Position numbers and translations under genes: made by a program. From Desulfobulbaceae bacterium (GTDB lineage: Bacteria; Desulfobacterota; Desulfobulbia; Desulfobulbales; SURF-16): a DNA stretch of 32,454 nucleotides. The notes under the pieces were generated by a model. That model worked only from the letters and a program-made list of their open reading frames with translations, searched no databases and was not told the origin of the DNA. The stretch lies in assembly GCA_027859235.1 (NCBI GenBank), contig JAQIBE010000100.1:1-32454 (forward strand), in the 5' to 3' direction. Of the stretch, positions 7,898 through 15,730 are shown one piece after another; the first letter of the stretch is position 1; every line of letters starts with the position of its first letter.

Positions 7898-9277
7898 CTA
7901 TTCTTGGTGGGGAGGACCGTTCGGATCCTGTTGAAATGCTAGGTTTTCAAAGGTGGTATACTTCCCAATCCAACTCAGCTTGACGGTTCCTGTGGGGCCG
8001 TTCCGTTGTTTGCCGATGATGAGTTCGGCAATACCCTTGTTGGGGTTGTCTTCCGATTTATTATACACCTCATCCCGGTAGATAAAGCAGATGACATCGG
8101 CATCCTGTTCAATGGCTCCAGACTCACGAAGATCAGAAAGTATGGGGCGCTTATTGGGGCGGGCCTCAAGGGAACGATTCAGCTGAGAAAGGGCCACAAC
8201 AGGAATCTCAAGCTCTTTTGCCATGGCCTTGAGGGATCTTGAAATTTCACTGATCTCCTGTTCACGACTGTCACCGCGTCCCTTCATGAGCTGCAGGTAG
8301 TCAACGACGACGAGACCGATATCATGCTCTATCTTGAGGCGTCTGGCCTTGGCGCGCATTTCAAGCACCGTGATGCCTGCCGTGTCATCAATAAAGATAG
8401 GCGCCTTGGTCAGCTCACCCGTTGCCCTGGTTAGTTTCGGCCAGTCATTTTCCTTGATATGACCTGTACGGACCATGTTGGAATCAACCTTGCTCACAGA
8501 ACAGAGGAGACGCATGGCGAGCTGATGCTTTGACATTTCAAGGGAGAAAACGGCCACAGATGTTTGATGATCCATGGCCGTATTCTGCACCATGTTCATG
8601 GCAATGGCTGTTTTACCCATACTGGGCCGGCCGGCAATAATGATGAGGTCGGATGGCTGCAACCCTGCGGTCATCTGGTCAAACTGATCAAACCCGGAGG
8701 GTGCCCCGGTGATGAGTTCTTTACGTTCGGCAAGGGCCGTGACCTTGTCAAAGGTGCCCTTCATAATTTCGCTTAAGGCCTCAAATTTTGAACCACTCTT
8801 ACTGGAGGATATTTCAAAAACAGTGGTTTCAACGTCATCGAGGAGACGGTCAATATCATCCTGCTCATCATAACAGCGGGAGGCAATGGATGTTGTGGTG
8901 GCAATGAGTTGCCTGAGAATGGATTTTTCCCGGACGATTTTCGCGTAATGCACAATATTTGAAGCAAGCGGCACGGTATCGGTGAGGGTTGCAATATAGG
9001 CTGGGCCGCCTGCAGCATCAAGCTTGTTCGTTGACGTCAGGTGGTTAATAATGGTGATCATGTCTTGAGGTTCGTTCTTCTCAAACAGGATGACCATGGA
9101 GTTGAAAATGGTTTTATGGGTGTCGAGGTAGAAATCTTCAGAGGCAATATGATCAACGGTTTTCGCCATCATGCCGGGTTGCTGCAGAACCGCGCCTAAG
9201 ACACATTGCTCGGCCTCCGTATTACGGGGGGGGATGCGTCTTGCAGGAGGTGGAGGTGTTGGGTACGGGTGATCCAT
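7898..9277 (-). CDS. dnaB: replicative DNA helicase DnaB
   Basis: A hexameric 5'-3' helicase that unwinds DNA at the replication fork and recruits primase. The N-terminal domain begins RRIPPRNTEAEQCVLGAVL. The RecA-like C-terminal domain has Walker A GRPSMGKTA, Walker B VVVDYLQLM, and SQLNRSLEARPNKRP followed by LSDLRESGAIEQDAD. From the ATG at 9277 (MDHPYPTPP) it has 459 residues, a normal length. The frame is open upstream to a TTG at 9406, and an ATG at 9301 is also possible. The extension to 9406 would run through the terminator that ends the ribosomal operon and encodes an odd hydrophobic stretch, so I reject it. No strong ribosome-binding site marks 9277 or 9301. The position after rplI is a common bacterial arrangement. 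Confidence 0.95.
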   Translation of the reverse strand: MDHPYPTPPPPARRIPPRNTEAEQCVLGAVLQQPGMMAKTVDHIASEDFYLDTHKTIFNSMVILFEKNEPQDMITIINHLTSTNKLDAAGGPAYIATLTDTVPLASNIVHYAKIVREKSILRQLIATTTSIASRCYDEQDDIDRLLDDVETTVFEISSSKSGSKFEALSEIMKGTFDKVTALAERKELITGAPSGFDQFDQMTAGLQPSDLIIIAGRPSMGKTAIAMNMVQNTAMDHQTSVAVFSLEMSKHQLAMRLLCSVSKVDSNMVRTGHIKENDWPKLTRATGELTKAPIFIDDTAGITVLEMRAKARRLKIEHDIGLVVVDYLQLMKGRGDSREQEISEISRSLKAMAKELEIPVVALSQLNRSLEARPNKRPILSDLRESGAIEQDADVICFIYRDEVYNKSEDNPNKGIAELIIGKQRNGPTGTVKLSWIGKYTTFENLAFQQDPNGPPHQE

Positions 9278-9382
9278 GAGATTATCGTATGGTTCTTGCA
9301 TAGGGTGTGAAACCATGAAAAAAAGAGCTGTGAGCAGGGTAAATAAGGCAATGGCAGAATGATGCTCACATTGCCATAAAGG

Positions 9383-9435
9383 CAAAAAAAAAGCGATTGA
9401 TTTCAAAGGGTCAACCCTAAGAAAAAAATCGCTTT
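9383..9435 (-). terminator. intrinsic terminator of the rpsF-rplI operon
   Basis: On the minus strand the outer stem AAAGCGATT/AATCGCTTT encloses an inner hairpin AGGGT-TG-ACCCT and is followed by nine T residues. It starts 35 bases after the rplI stop. It separates the ribosomal protein unit from dnaB, so dnaB needs read-through or its own promoter. Confidence 0.85.
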
Positions 9436-9469
9436 AAAATACTACCGGCAAAGATAGAAAGTAACAGGC

Positions 9470-10000
9470 TTACTCAGTAGCTGCTTCTTCCACTTCAGCC
9501 ACTTCTGTAACTGCTGGAGCTTCTTCTTGGACGGTCTCTTTGACTTCTGGCTTGGCATCTATAGAAACGATATCAATGGTGAACTCCGCAGTGATCTGGT
9601 AGCCCGCCTTGTAATGTACGTTGTACTGACCAAGGGATTTTATCGCACTCTCAATAGTGAGCTTACGTTTGTCAATGGTGATTCCCTTTTCCTGCAATTT
9701 CTCAGCAATGTCCGCATTGGTTACAGAGCCGTAGAGCCTGGAGTCTTCACCGCAACGCATGGCAATCGTCAGAGTGGTTCCTGATAATTTCTTGGAAAGA
9801 ACGTTAGCTGTACCACGTTCGGTATCAATCCGGGCCTGAATAGCGGCCGTATTTTTTTCACGTTCCATCAGGGCATTTTTGGTTGCCACTACTGCCATGC
9901 CTTGGGGAAGGAGATAGTTGCGGCCAAAACCAGGTTTAACGTCGACAATGGCGCCTTCTGGTCCAAGTGTATCAATTGTTTGTTTTAAAATAAGTTCCAT
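9470..10000 (-). CDS. rplI: 50S ribosomal protein L9, with acidic C-terminal tail
   Basis: Binds 23S rRNA near the base of the L1 stalk and helps keep the reading frame. MELILKQTIDTLGPEGAIVDVKPGFGRNYLLPQG is the conserved N-terminal RNA-binding domain. The long connecting helix (residues about 40-75, Lys/Glu/Ala-rich) and C-terminal domain with GEDSRLYGSVTNADIAEKL follow. The ATG at 10000 is preceded at good distance by GAGGTGA; a GTG three codons upstream overlaps that site and is rejected. The protein has 176 residues against about 149 in most bacteria. The excess is a tail after about residue 150 rich in Val, Glu, Ala and Thr. It is the last gene of the operon rpsF-rpsR-DUF2232-rplI. Confidence 0.96.
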   Translation of the reverse strand: MELILKQTIDTLGPEGAIVDVKPGFGRNYLLPQGMAVVATKNALMEREKNTAAIQARIDTERGTANVLSKKLSGTTLTIAMRCGEDSRLYGSVTNADIAEKLQEKGITIDKRKLTIESAIKSLGQYNVHYKAGYQITAEFTIDIVSIDAKPEVKETVQEEAPAVTEVAEVEEAATE

Positions 10001-10070
10001 GATAATCACCTCAGGTGTAAACCTGTCGTTTATTTCAACCCTGCGTTTTGTAACAGGGTTGGGTTAATTC

Positions 10071-11036
10071 TTAATTTTCTTTCGGTTGTGAGTAAATCTT
10101 ACCCAAATCTTTCCAGACATCTATAATGCCGATAATGGCAATTATAAAAACTGAATAGGTTTGCACTACAAGCAGGACATAGATCAAAAAACGTACAGGG
10201 GTTGGTGTCTTAAATCGATCCAGTACAGCAAGCAGAACAGCTACTCCCTGGAAGAAGTAGATAGTTCCCATAATCAGCAGTAGGTTAAGTCCAAGACCTT
10301 TTATTGACGCCAGTGGAATGAGAGAACTCATACCAGCTATAATCAAAATCCAAATCAGATTGTCTGAAATCCGCCAGTATTTAAATACGGGCCATACTGT
10401 TATTCCAGAATCACTGTTTCGGATAATCCTGTTCCCCAAAACCATATTGACCCAGCTTGTAAAAATCGCTGTTGCGATGAGTAGGCTTGGGAAAATGGCT
10501 TGGGTTGCCTGCCGCATGGTTTCAATGCCCTGTATGACATCACGAAGGACATCTTCAGGGATATCGGAAGATGTCTTGTACATCTCCGCCAAATCAGCAA
10601 AGGCCTTATCCATGGCCTGTAATCCTTCATTATATGGGTTTTGACCAGTGGTGGTATAGTAAAAAAGACCACTGATGATCCAACCAGCAAGGATGAGCGC
10701 TGTTGTTATTAATCCTGCTTTAGCTGGAGAGTATTCCCACTCTGCAGTTAAGGCTAGCCCTATTCCAACAGGAAGCAGGGCTAAAGGGAAAATAATATTG
10801 CCACTGTTCCCTATAACTATTGAGAATGCGACGGCGACAAGAAACCCAAACAGGGTTATTCTTCTACCAATCTCCTGTCCAAAAAGCACACAAAAACAAA
10901 AAGGTGCCAGTGGAATAAACGTTCTCAGCCAGTCGAAACCAGTGGACAGAGCAGGAAGGACGCAACAAAGTGAGGTGAGGAGTATTCCCCGTATAACCTG
11001 TGATCTGTTTGGCTCTTCTTTAGCTTGAATACTCAC
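10071..11036 (-). CDS. DUF2232 (YybS-like) integral membrane protein
   Basis: 321 residues with about eight hydrophobic segments, for example GILLTSLCCVLPAL, FGFLVAVAFSIVIG and LLLIMGTIYFFQGVAVLLAVLD. The length, topology and position between rpsR and rplI match the DUF2232/YybS family, which occupies this place in many Firmicutes and deltaproteobacteria. The biochemical role is unknown; some relatives have been compared with membrane subunits of vitamin transporters, but nothing in this sequence settles it. It starts 9 bp after the rpsR stop, so it is co-transcribed with the ribosomal genes. Resides in the cytoplasmic membrane (inferred from the segments). Confidence 0.85.
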   Translation of the reverse strand: MSIQAKEEPNRSQVIRGILLTSLCCVLPALSTGFDWLRTFIPLAPFCFCVLFGQEIGRRITLFGFLVAVAFSIVIGNSGNIIFPLALLPVGIGLALTAEWEYSPAKAGLITTALILAGWIISGLFYYTTTGQNPYNEGLQAMDKAFADLAEMYKTSSDIPEDVLRDVIQGIETMRQATQAIFPSLLIATAIFTSWVNMVLGNRIIRNSDSGITVWPVFKYWRISDNLIWILIIAGMSSLIPLASIKGLGLNLLLIMGTIYFFQGVAVLLAVLDRFKTPTPVRFLIYVLLVVQTYSVFIIAIIGIIDVWKDLGKIYSQPKEN

Positions 11037-11045
11037 GAAAGTTAA

Positions 11046-11282
11046 TTAGCTTTGTGTGTTTCCAGCATACGGCAACAGGGCTATTTGGCGGGCACGTTTA
11101 ATTGCTTCCGTCATTTGCCGCTGGTGCTTGGCACAGTTTCCATAAATACGGCGGGGAATTATTTTTCCACGCTCGGTGAGGAAACTTCTCAGAACTTTTA
11201 CTTCTTTATAATCAATGACAAGCTCTTTATCTGCACAGAATCGGCATACCTTACGACGTTGAAAAATTCTCTTTTTTCTCAT
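11046..11282 (-). CDS. rpsR: 30S ribosomal protein S18
   Basis: 78 residues, family length. S18 binds the 30S platform as a heterodimer with S6. [14 protein letters not shown] at the start and [22 protein letters not shown] are diagnostic. CRFC together with C and H in GNCAKHQR makes this the Cys-containing (probably zinc-binding) form of S18; zinc-free paralogues lack these residues. It lies 45 bp downstream of rpsF and 9 bp upstream of the DUF2232 gene. Confidence 0.97.
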   Translation of the reverse strand: MRKKRIFQRRKVCRFCADKELVIDYKEVKVLRSFLTERGKIIPRRIYGNCAKHQRQMTEAIKRARQIALLPYAGNTQS

Positions 11283-11327
11283 GATCTATCCTTTATATAT
11301 AAGCTGAGTGATTTTGAGTTGGCTTTT

Positions 11328-11684
11328 TTAGGCTTCTGCTACTGCTGACTCTTCGTCTTCAGTTTCAGTGTCGGGAGCGGTGTCGGTGAGGACAAAGTCT
11401 TTGCCAAGCTTGATTGTCATATATTTAAGGACGTTATCATCAATACGGAAGATACGTTCCATCTCATTTACACCATCACTGTTTCCAGAGAACACGGTGT
11501 AGACGTAATAGCCTTGAGGTTCTTTTCTAATAGGGTAGGCAAGTGTTTTTATACCCCATTTATCAACTTTCAGGATTTCTCCGCCGGTATCAGTAATGAT
11601 TTTAGCGGTTTTTTCGTTGATTTGCTCAATAACTTCTTCACCAGCATTCGGCATGATGATCGAAATTGTTTCGTACATTCCCAT
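11328..11684 (-). CDS. rpsF: 30S ribosomal protein S6
   Basis: 118 residues from the ATG at 11684 (MGMYETISIIMP). AAGGAG lies eight bases before it, which decides the start. The frame stays open to 11822, but that would add a hydrophobic stretch foreign to S6. The body shows the S6 ferredoxin-like fold landmarks: GGEILKVDKWGIKTLAYPIRKEPQGYY and the conserved region VNEMERIFRIDDNVLKYMTIKL. The C-terminal tail is acidic (TETEDEESAVAEA), as in many S6 proteins. It is the first gene of the operon. Known rpsF operons are often controlled by an S6:S18 complex that binds the leader. Confidence 0.96.
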   Translation of the reverse strand: MGMYETISIIMPNAGEEVIEQINEKTAKIITDTGGEILKVDKWGIKTLAYPIRKEPQGYYVYTVFSGNSDGVNEMERIFRIDDNVLKYMTIKLGKDFVLTDTAPDTETEDEESAVAEA

Positions 11685-11835
11685 AAGATTCTCCTTGTGG
11701 ACATGAGGCCCCCCGCAAAAGGGAGCAAGAAGGAAGTGAAAACTGAGTATCGTGCTGATGCTCAGTATGATACTGACGGCTAATCCATACAGTACCTGAA
11801 AATAAGTCGCTCTTGTTACCATGTATTATAGGTGA
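11685..11835 (-). promoter_or_regulatory. rpsF promoter and leader (possible S6:S18-binding structure)
   Basis: On the minus strand a perfect TATAAT (plus 11825-11830) lies about 140 bases before the S6 start. TTGACA (11837-11842) is too close to be its -35 box. The leader contains a small hairpin, ACTGAG (11742-11747) with CTCAGT (11761-11766), with a CCG trinucleotide (plus 11776-11778) just 5' of it. Rfam-type rpsF leaders use a CCG presented next to a helix to bind S6:S18, so this is a candidate, not an established match. Confidence 0.3.
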
Positions 11836-11842
11836 ATGTCAA

Positions 11843-12186
11843 TTGCTTTTTCCCCTAAAGGTCCTTGTGGCTTTAATAAAAAAGGGGATATGGGAGAATA
11901 TTTTTTTTTAAACAAAAAAAAGAAACATAACACAAAGTTTAATGTATACTTATGGGAAATTGCACCAGTGGTGGTATTAGCCTGTCTTCACAATTTATTT
12001 GACATTTATTGCATTACTGGATTATTAACTGAACCGTCGCCTGACTGCTATCTTTTCAGGCATCTTGCGTATGTCGATACTGTTTGCATCAATGCTGATG
12101 GCTTTATTCCCTTTGGATCAGGTGTCTTAAGAGAAGTCGTAAGCCTGCATGTGCCCATCTAATAAATAAGAAAATAAAAGAAAAAA
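11843..12186 (+). promoter_or_regulatory. purM upstream region with candidate promoter
   Basis: About 340 bases without a convincing gene. TTGACA (11999-12004) and TTATTA (12022-12027), 17 bases apart, form a good sigma-70-type promoter candidate for purM. The leader of about 150 bases contains a small hairpin CCTGA/TCAGG (12040-12060). I see no purine or PRPP riboswitch core. The sequence just before the purM ATG is A-rich and lacks a strong ribosome-binding site. Confidence 0.45.
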
Positions 12187-13236
12187 ATGAGTAAACCTAC
12201 TTCTTCACGTTATGCCGAGTCCGGTGTTGATATTGACAAGGCCAATGATTTTATCTCTGATATAAAACCCTTTGTGGCCGCCACCTTTCGGCGTGGTGTT
12301 CTCACCGATATCGGCGGTTTCGGCGGCCTGTTTGCCTTGGGCGGTGATCGTTATAAAGATCCTGTTCTTGTTTCCGGTACGGATGGTGTCGGAACCAAAT
12401 TGCTCATTGCTAATAAGTGTAATGTCCATGACACCATTGGCATTGATCTTGTCGCCATGTGTGTGAATGATATTGTTGTGAGTGGCGCGACGCCTCTGTT
12501 CTTTCTGGACTATTTTGCTGTAGGCAAGCTTGAAACAGGTGTTGCCCTGGAAGTAGTGAAAGGCATTGCCAAGGGATGTGAAATCTCAAAATGTTCTCTC
12601 ATCGGCGGTGAAACTGCTGAAATGCCGGGTATGTACCAGAAGGGGCATTATGACCTTGCTGGTTTTGTGGTTGGTGTTGCAGAACGTGATAAGATTATTG
12701 ACGGCTCTGATATTAAGGTTGGCAATAAGATTATTGGCTTGTCATCAAGCGGTATTCACTCCAACGGCTTTTCTCTGGTGCGGAAAATCTGTTTTGAAGA
12801 GCTTGGGCTGGAGGTTGATGATTATATTGATGAGCTTGGCTGTACCCTCGGTGAAGAACTCATTAAGCCTACCCGAATTTATACCGAACCACTTCTGAAT
12901 TTGTTCAAGAATTATAAGGTCCGCGGCTTGGTGCATATTACGGGTGGTGGTTTTGACGATAATATCCCACGTGTCCTTCCCAAGAGCTGTAAGGCAGTTA
13001 TCAAAGAAGGAAGCTGGCCGATTCAGCCTATTTTCAAGTTCTTGGAAGAGAAGGGGAATGTTCCGGCAAGCGAGATGCGTCGGACCTTTAATTACGGTAT
13101 TGGTATGGCCATTGTTGTTGATGAAAATATCGTTGATGACGCCATGCAGCAGCTTGTTGCCCTTGGTGAGTCTCCACACCTCATCGGTGAGGTGGCTGCC
13201 CGTGCTGAAGATGAAGAGTCGGTTGAGTTTATTTAG
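12187..13236 (+). CDS. purM: phosphoribosylformylglycinamidine cyclo-ligase (AIR synthetase)
   Basis: Fifth step of purine synthesis: ATP-dependent ring closure of FGAM to AIR, in the cytoplasm. 349 residues, family length. VDIDKANDFI at the N-terminus, GDRYKDPVLVSGTDGVGTKLLIA (the ATP/phosphate-binding signature), VAMCVNDIVVSGATPLFFLDY, LIGGETAEMPGMY and HITGGGFDDNIPRVLP are all classic PurM motifs. The gene is alone on its strand, ends 21 bases before a strong bidirectional terminator and faces mog. No other pur gene is in the window. Confidence 0.97.
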   Translation: MSKPTSSRYAESGVDIDKANDFISDIKPFVAATFRRGVLTDIGGFGGLFALGGDRYKDPVLVSGTDGVGTKLLIANKCNVHDTIGIDLVAMCVNDIVVSGATPLFFLDYFAVGKLETGVALEVVKGIAKGCEISKCSLIGGETAEMPGMYQKGHYDLAGFVVGVAERDKIIDGSDIKVGNKIIGLSSSGIHSNGFSLVRKICFEELGLEVDDYIDELGCTLGEELIKPTRIYTEPLLNLFKNYKVRGLVHITGGGFDDNIPRVLPKSCKAVIKEGSWPIQPIFKFLEEKGNVPASEMRRTFNYGIGMAIVVDENIVDDAMQQLVALGESPHLIGEVAARAEDEESVEFI

Positions 13237-13257
13237 CTTATTTTAATTGCATAGTAC

Positions 13258-13296
13258 AAAAAAAAGGCTTCTGGAATTTCCAGAAGCCTTTTTTTG
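13258..13296. terminator. bidirectional terminator between purM and mog
   Basis: AGGCTTCTGGAA and TTCCAGAAGCCT pair perfectly across 13265-13289 with a one-base centre. An A-run precedes the stem and a T-run follows it, so it serves both purM (plus) and mog (minus). Confidence 0.93.
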
Positions 13297-13318
13297 TTTG
13301 GGGAAGAGGGTATTGGTG

Positions 13319-13828
13319 TCAGGTGGCTCCACAATCTTTTGTTCCGCCATTGATCTTATACACGGCATGTTCAAGTCCTGTAATCACAGCGTCCAGATTC
13401 TCCCGTGCCCCCCGTTCACTTCCCGGCAGGTTGATGATGAGGGTGGACTTGCGTATCCCGGACACGCCCCTTGAAAGGATTGCGTTGACGGTTTTTTTTA
13501 TGCTTGCCGCGCGCATGGCTTCGCTGATTCCTGGAATTTCCTTGTCAAGCAGGGGGAGGGTGGTTTCTGGCGCCTGGTCTGTGGGGCTTACACCCGTGCC
13601 TCCTGTGGTGAGGATGAGATCAAGTTTTTTGTCGTCCACCCAGCTCAGCAATGTTGCTTTAATCTGTTCGGGGTTGTCCGCAACAATACTATATTCTCTC
13701 ACCTCAAAGGGGCCAGCCGCTTCAATCTGTTTTTTTAATTGCGGTCCGCTGGTATCTTCCCGTAACCCCTGGGACCCCTTGTCGCTCATGGTGAGGATGC
13801 CGCATTTAAATATGGTTTTTTCCACCAT
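13319..13828 (-). CDS. mog: molybdopterin adenylyltransferase (MogA/MoaB family)
   Basis: 169 residues. The family adenylates molybdopterin before molybdenum insertion in molybdenum-cofactor synthesis (cytoplasm). The N-terminal strand CGILTMSDKGSQG, the glycine loop TTGGTG (74-79) with SPTD (81-84), ETTLPLLDKEIPGI and the late INLPGS segment match MogA/MoaB. The start codon shares its A with the TGA of the EF-G-like gene (TGATG), so translation is probably coupled. A purine-rich ribosome-binding stretch (GGAGAAAGG) lies within the end of that gene. No other moa/moe gene is in the window. Whether it acts as Mog or MoaB cannot be decided here. Confidence 0.92.
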   Translation of the reverse strand: MVEKTIFKCGILTMSDKGSQGLREDTSGPQLKKQIEAAGPFEVREYSIVADNPEQIKATLLSWVDDKKLDLILTTGGTGVSPTDQAPETTLPLLDKEIPGISEAMRAASIKKTVNAILSRGVSGIRKSTLIINLPGSERGARENLDAVITGLEHAVYKINGGTKDCGAT

Positions 13829-15453
13829 CAGGGCCTTTCTCCATCGGTTTTTTCATAATGGGAGAATAACGCCTTGAAATTTCCCCGTCCACCAGTCATA
13901 TCTGCCAGTTCTGCGCCGTATTCAAGGATTTCTGCCATGGGAACGTGGGCAATGATCATTTCGTCTCGGGATTCAGAGCGCATCTCCATGATTTTTCCCC
14001 GACGTCTTCCAAGGTCGGTGATCACTTCACCAACACAGTCAACAGGGATAGTGACGTTGAGTTTCATTACAGGTTCAAGGAGTATCTTATCCTCCTTGCC
14101 TGTATCGTCCTGCTGCTGGTAGGGGATTCTTGGTAACGTCAGCTCAAGTTCGACGCCAAATTTCCTTTTTATCCTTTCGATTGCCACATCGAGATGTAGT
14201 CGACCTCCTCCTGAAATAAGTGTTTCTCCTGTGGAGGGTTCCTGGGTCAAATGTAGGGCATGGTCTTCAGACATCATTTTTGCAAGCACTGTGAACATGG
14301 TCTCTGTGTCGGTTGACTTGCTGGTGACGGCACAGGTGGCACAAGCCCTGGCGATGGGAGGTAATTCTTCATGCAGCAGACTGGTCTGTGGAGATCCTGT
14401 AAGGGTATCACCTGGCCCGCTGGAGGAAAGGTCGGTAATGATGGCAAACATGCCTGCTGGAACAATATCTGTTGCAAGCAGTTCGTTTGCCTGGGGAATA
14501 TGGAGGGAGCGTATTGTTTCCTCGACATTACGGGTGTTGTTGAAGATGGTGCCTGGGGTGAGGGTGCCTGCATTGATTTTGCAATAATATTGTACGCCGT
14601 ACTCCGGGTTATGATCCACTTTGAATATCTGGCAGGAGAGCGGCTGGTCATGACTCTTTGCAGGGGGGAATAATTCGCTCATTATCTGCATGAGAAAATA
14701 GGTTGATTTGTCTTGGGATGCTGAACCAGGCAGGACAGGTGAAAGTGCGCCTGATGCCACACCCCTACGGAGACCCGTAATGAGGGCACTCTTTTCAAGT
14801 TCGCCCTCTTCAAGGAGTTCTTCGATGAGATCATCATCTGTTTCCGCCACCTGTTCCATGAGGTGGCCCAGGGCAAGATAGGCATCTTTTTTAAGTTCAG
14901 GGGGGATCTCCCGAGCCTCATCAGGTGCTGTGAAATAATAGGCCTGTTCATTAATCACATCGACAATGCCGGAAAAACTGGCACCCGAACCAATTGGCAG
15001 ATACAGGACTGCTGGATCCAGTAAGATGTTGGTGCGGATGGCCTTGATGGTGCCGTTGAAATCTGCATCTTCAGTATCCATCTTGTTGATAAACAGGATG
15101 GACGGCATGGTCGACTGCTGAATGAGGGCGGCGGCTTTTTCTGTCTGGAAATGATGAGACTCATTAGCACAAATAGTTAAAATGGCATTGTCAGACACAT
15201 GGGCCAAGACCTGTGCTTCGTGGATGAAGTTCTCGTCACCCGGGGTGTCGGTCAGCATGATCTGGGTATTATTCCAAGGAAAAGAGACATGGCACGATGT
15301 GGTGGTCATATGGTGGCGCATGGATTCCGGGTCATGGTCGAGGAGCTGCTGTTCCTCACCCGCCTGTTTGAGGATTGCTTTGGCGAGTGTTGTTTTGCCG
15401 CATTTAGAATGGCCAAGTAGGATGATGTTTCGTGTAGTGATGGCTGCCCCCAT
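13828..15453 (-). CDS. EF-G-like translational GTPase lacking domain IV
   Basis: 541 residues against about 690-700 for EF-G. The G domain has P-loop GHSKCGKTT (14-22), switch I region MTTTS (49-53), DTPGDENF (69-76) and NKMD (123-126). The G' insertion is present (GSGASFSGIVDV, then a helical part to about 235). Domain II (about 272-355) and domain III (about 365-445, ending GGGRLHLDVAIERIKRKFGV) follow. Normal EF-G then has about 115 residues of domain IV. Here PRIPYQQQ passes through DDTGKEDKI directly into LLEPVMKLNVTIP, the start of domain V (459-541, with GRRRGKI). The frame is continuous across the junction (14080-14118). The catalytic His of DTPGH is Asp73. GGAG before the ATG supports the start. 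Coupled to mog. Function unknown: possibly a ribosome-associated factor unable to translocate tRNA. It is not the main EF-G. Confidence 0.93.
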   Translation of the reverse strand: MGAAITTRNIILLGHSKCGKTTLAKAILKQAGEEQQLLDHDPESMRHHMTTTSCHVSFPWNNTQIMLTDTPGDENFIHEAQVLAHVSDNAILTICANESHHFQTEKAAALIQQSTMPSILFINKMDTEDADFNGTIKAIRTNILLDPAVLYLPIGSGASFSGIVDVINEQAYYFTAPDEAREIPPELKKDAYLALGHLMEQVAETDDDLIEELLEEGELEKSALITGLRRGVASGALSPVLPGSASQDKSTYFLMQIMSELFPPAKSHDQPLSCQIFKVDHNPEYGVQYYCKINAGTLTPGTIFNNTRNVEETIRSLHIPQANELLATDIVPAGMFAIITDLSSSGPGDTLTGSPQTSLLHEELPPIARACATCAVTSKSTDTETMFTVLAKMMSEDHALHLTQEPSTGETLISGGGRLHLDVAIERIKRKFGVELELTLPRIPYQQQDDTGKEDKILLEPVMKLNVTIPVDCVGEVITDLGRRRGKIMEMRSESRDEMIIAHVPMAEILEYGAELADMTGGRGNFKALFSHYEKTDGERP

Positions 15454-15730
15454 GGAATGCTCCGTTCGCTCTGCGTGCTTTGTTGTAGTTGGCGGGTTGC
15501 CAACCCCTTGAATGTCGATGGCATCTGCAAGGGGATAATGTTATGTAAAACAACCGGTTAACGTATGTTGACTTCCTTATACTATCGGCTGGTTTCGGAG
15601 AAATCAAGAAGATATATAAAGCATCAAAATCTTTAAATGGTTATTGTTGTGGTCTTATTGTTTATGTACCATGTGTTGTTGTTTTTTCCTCTCTATTGAA
15701 TAATATTTATATCGTCTTTGTAGCTCGTCT

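Noticed and set aside
9278-9406. N-terminal extension of DnaB from a TTG at 9406
   Set aside because: It would translate part of the intrinsic terminator and a hydrophobic stretch not found in DnaB.
11685-11822. N-terminal extension of S6
   Set aside because: A strong AAGGAG site marks the ATG at 11684, and the extension is hydrophobic and foreign to S6.
11836-12162. A 108-codon open frame on plus between rpsF and purM
   Set aside because: No ribosome-binding site, composition unlike its neighbours, no recognisable motif. It crosses the candidate purM promoter and looks non-coding.
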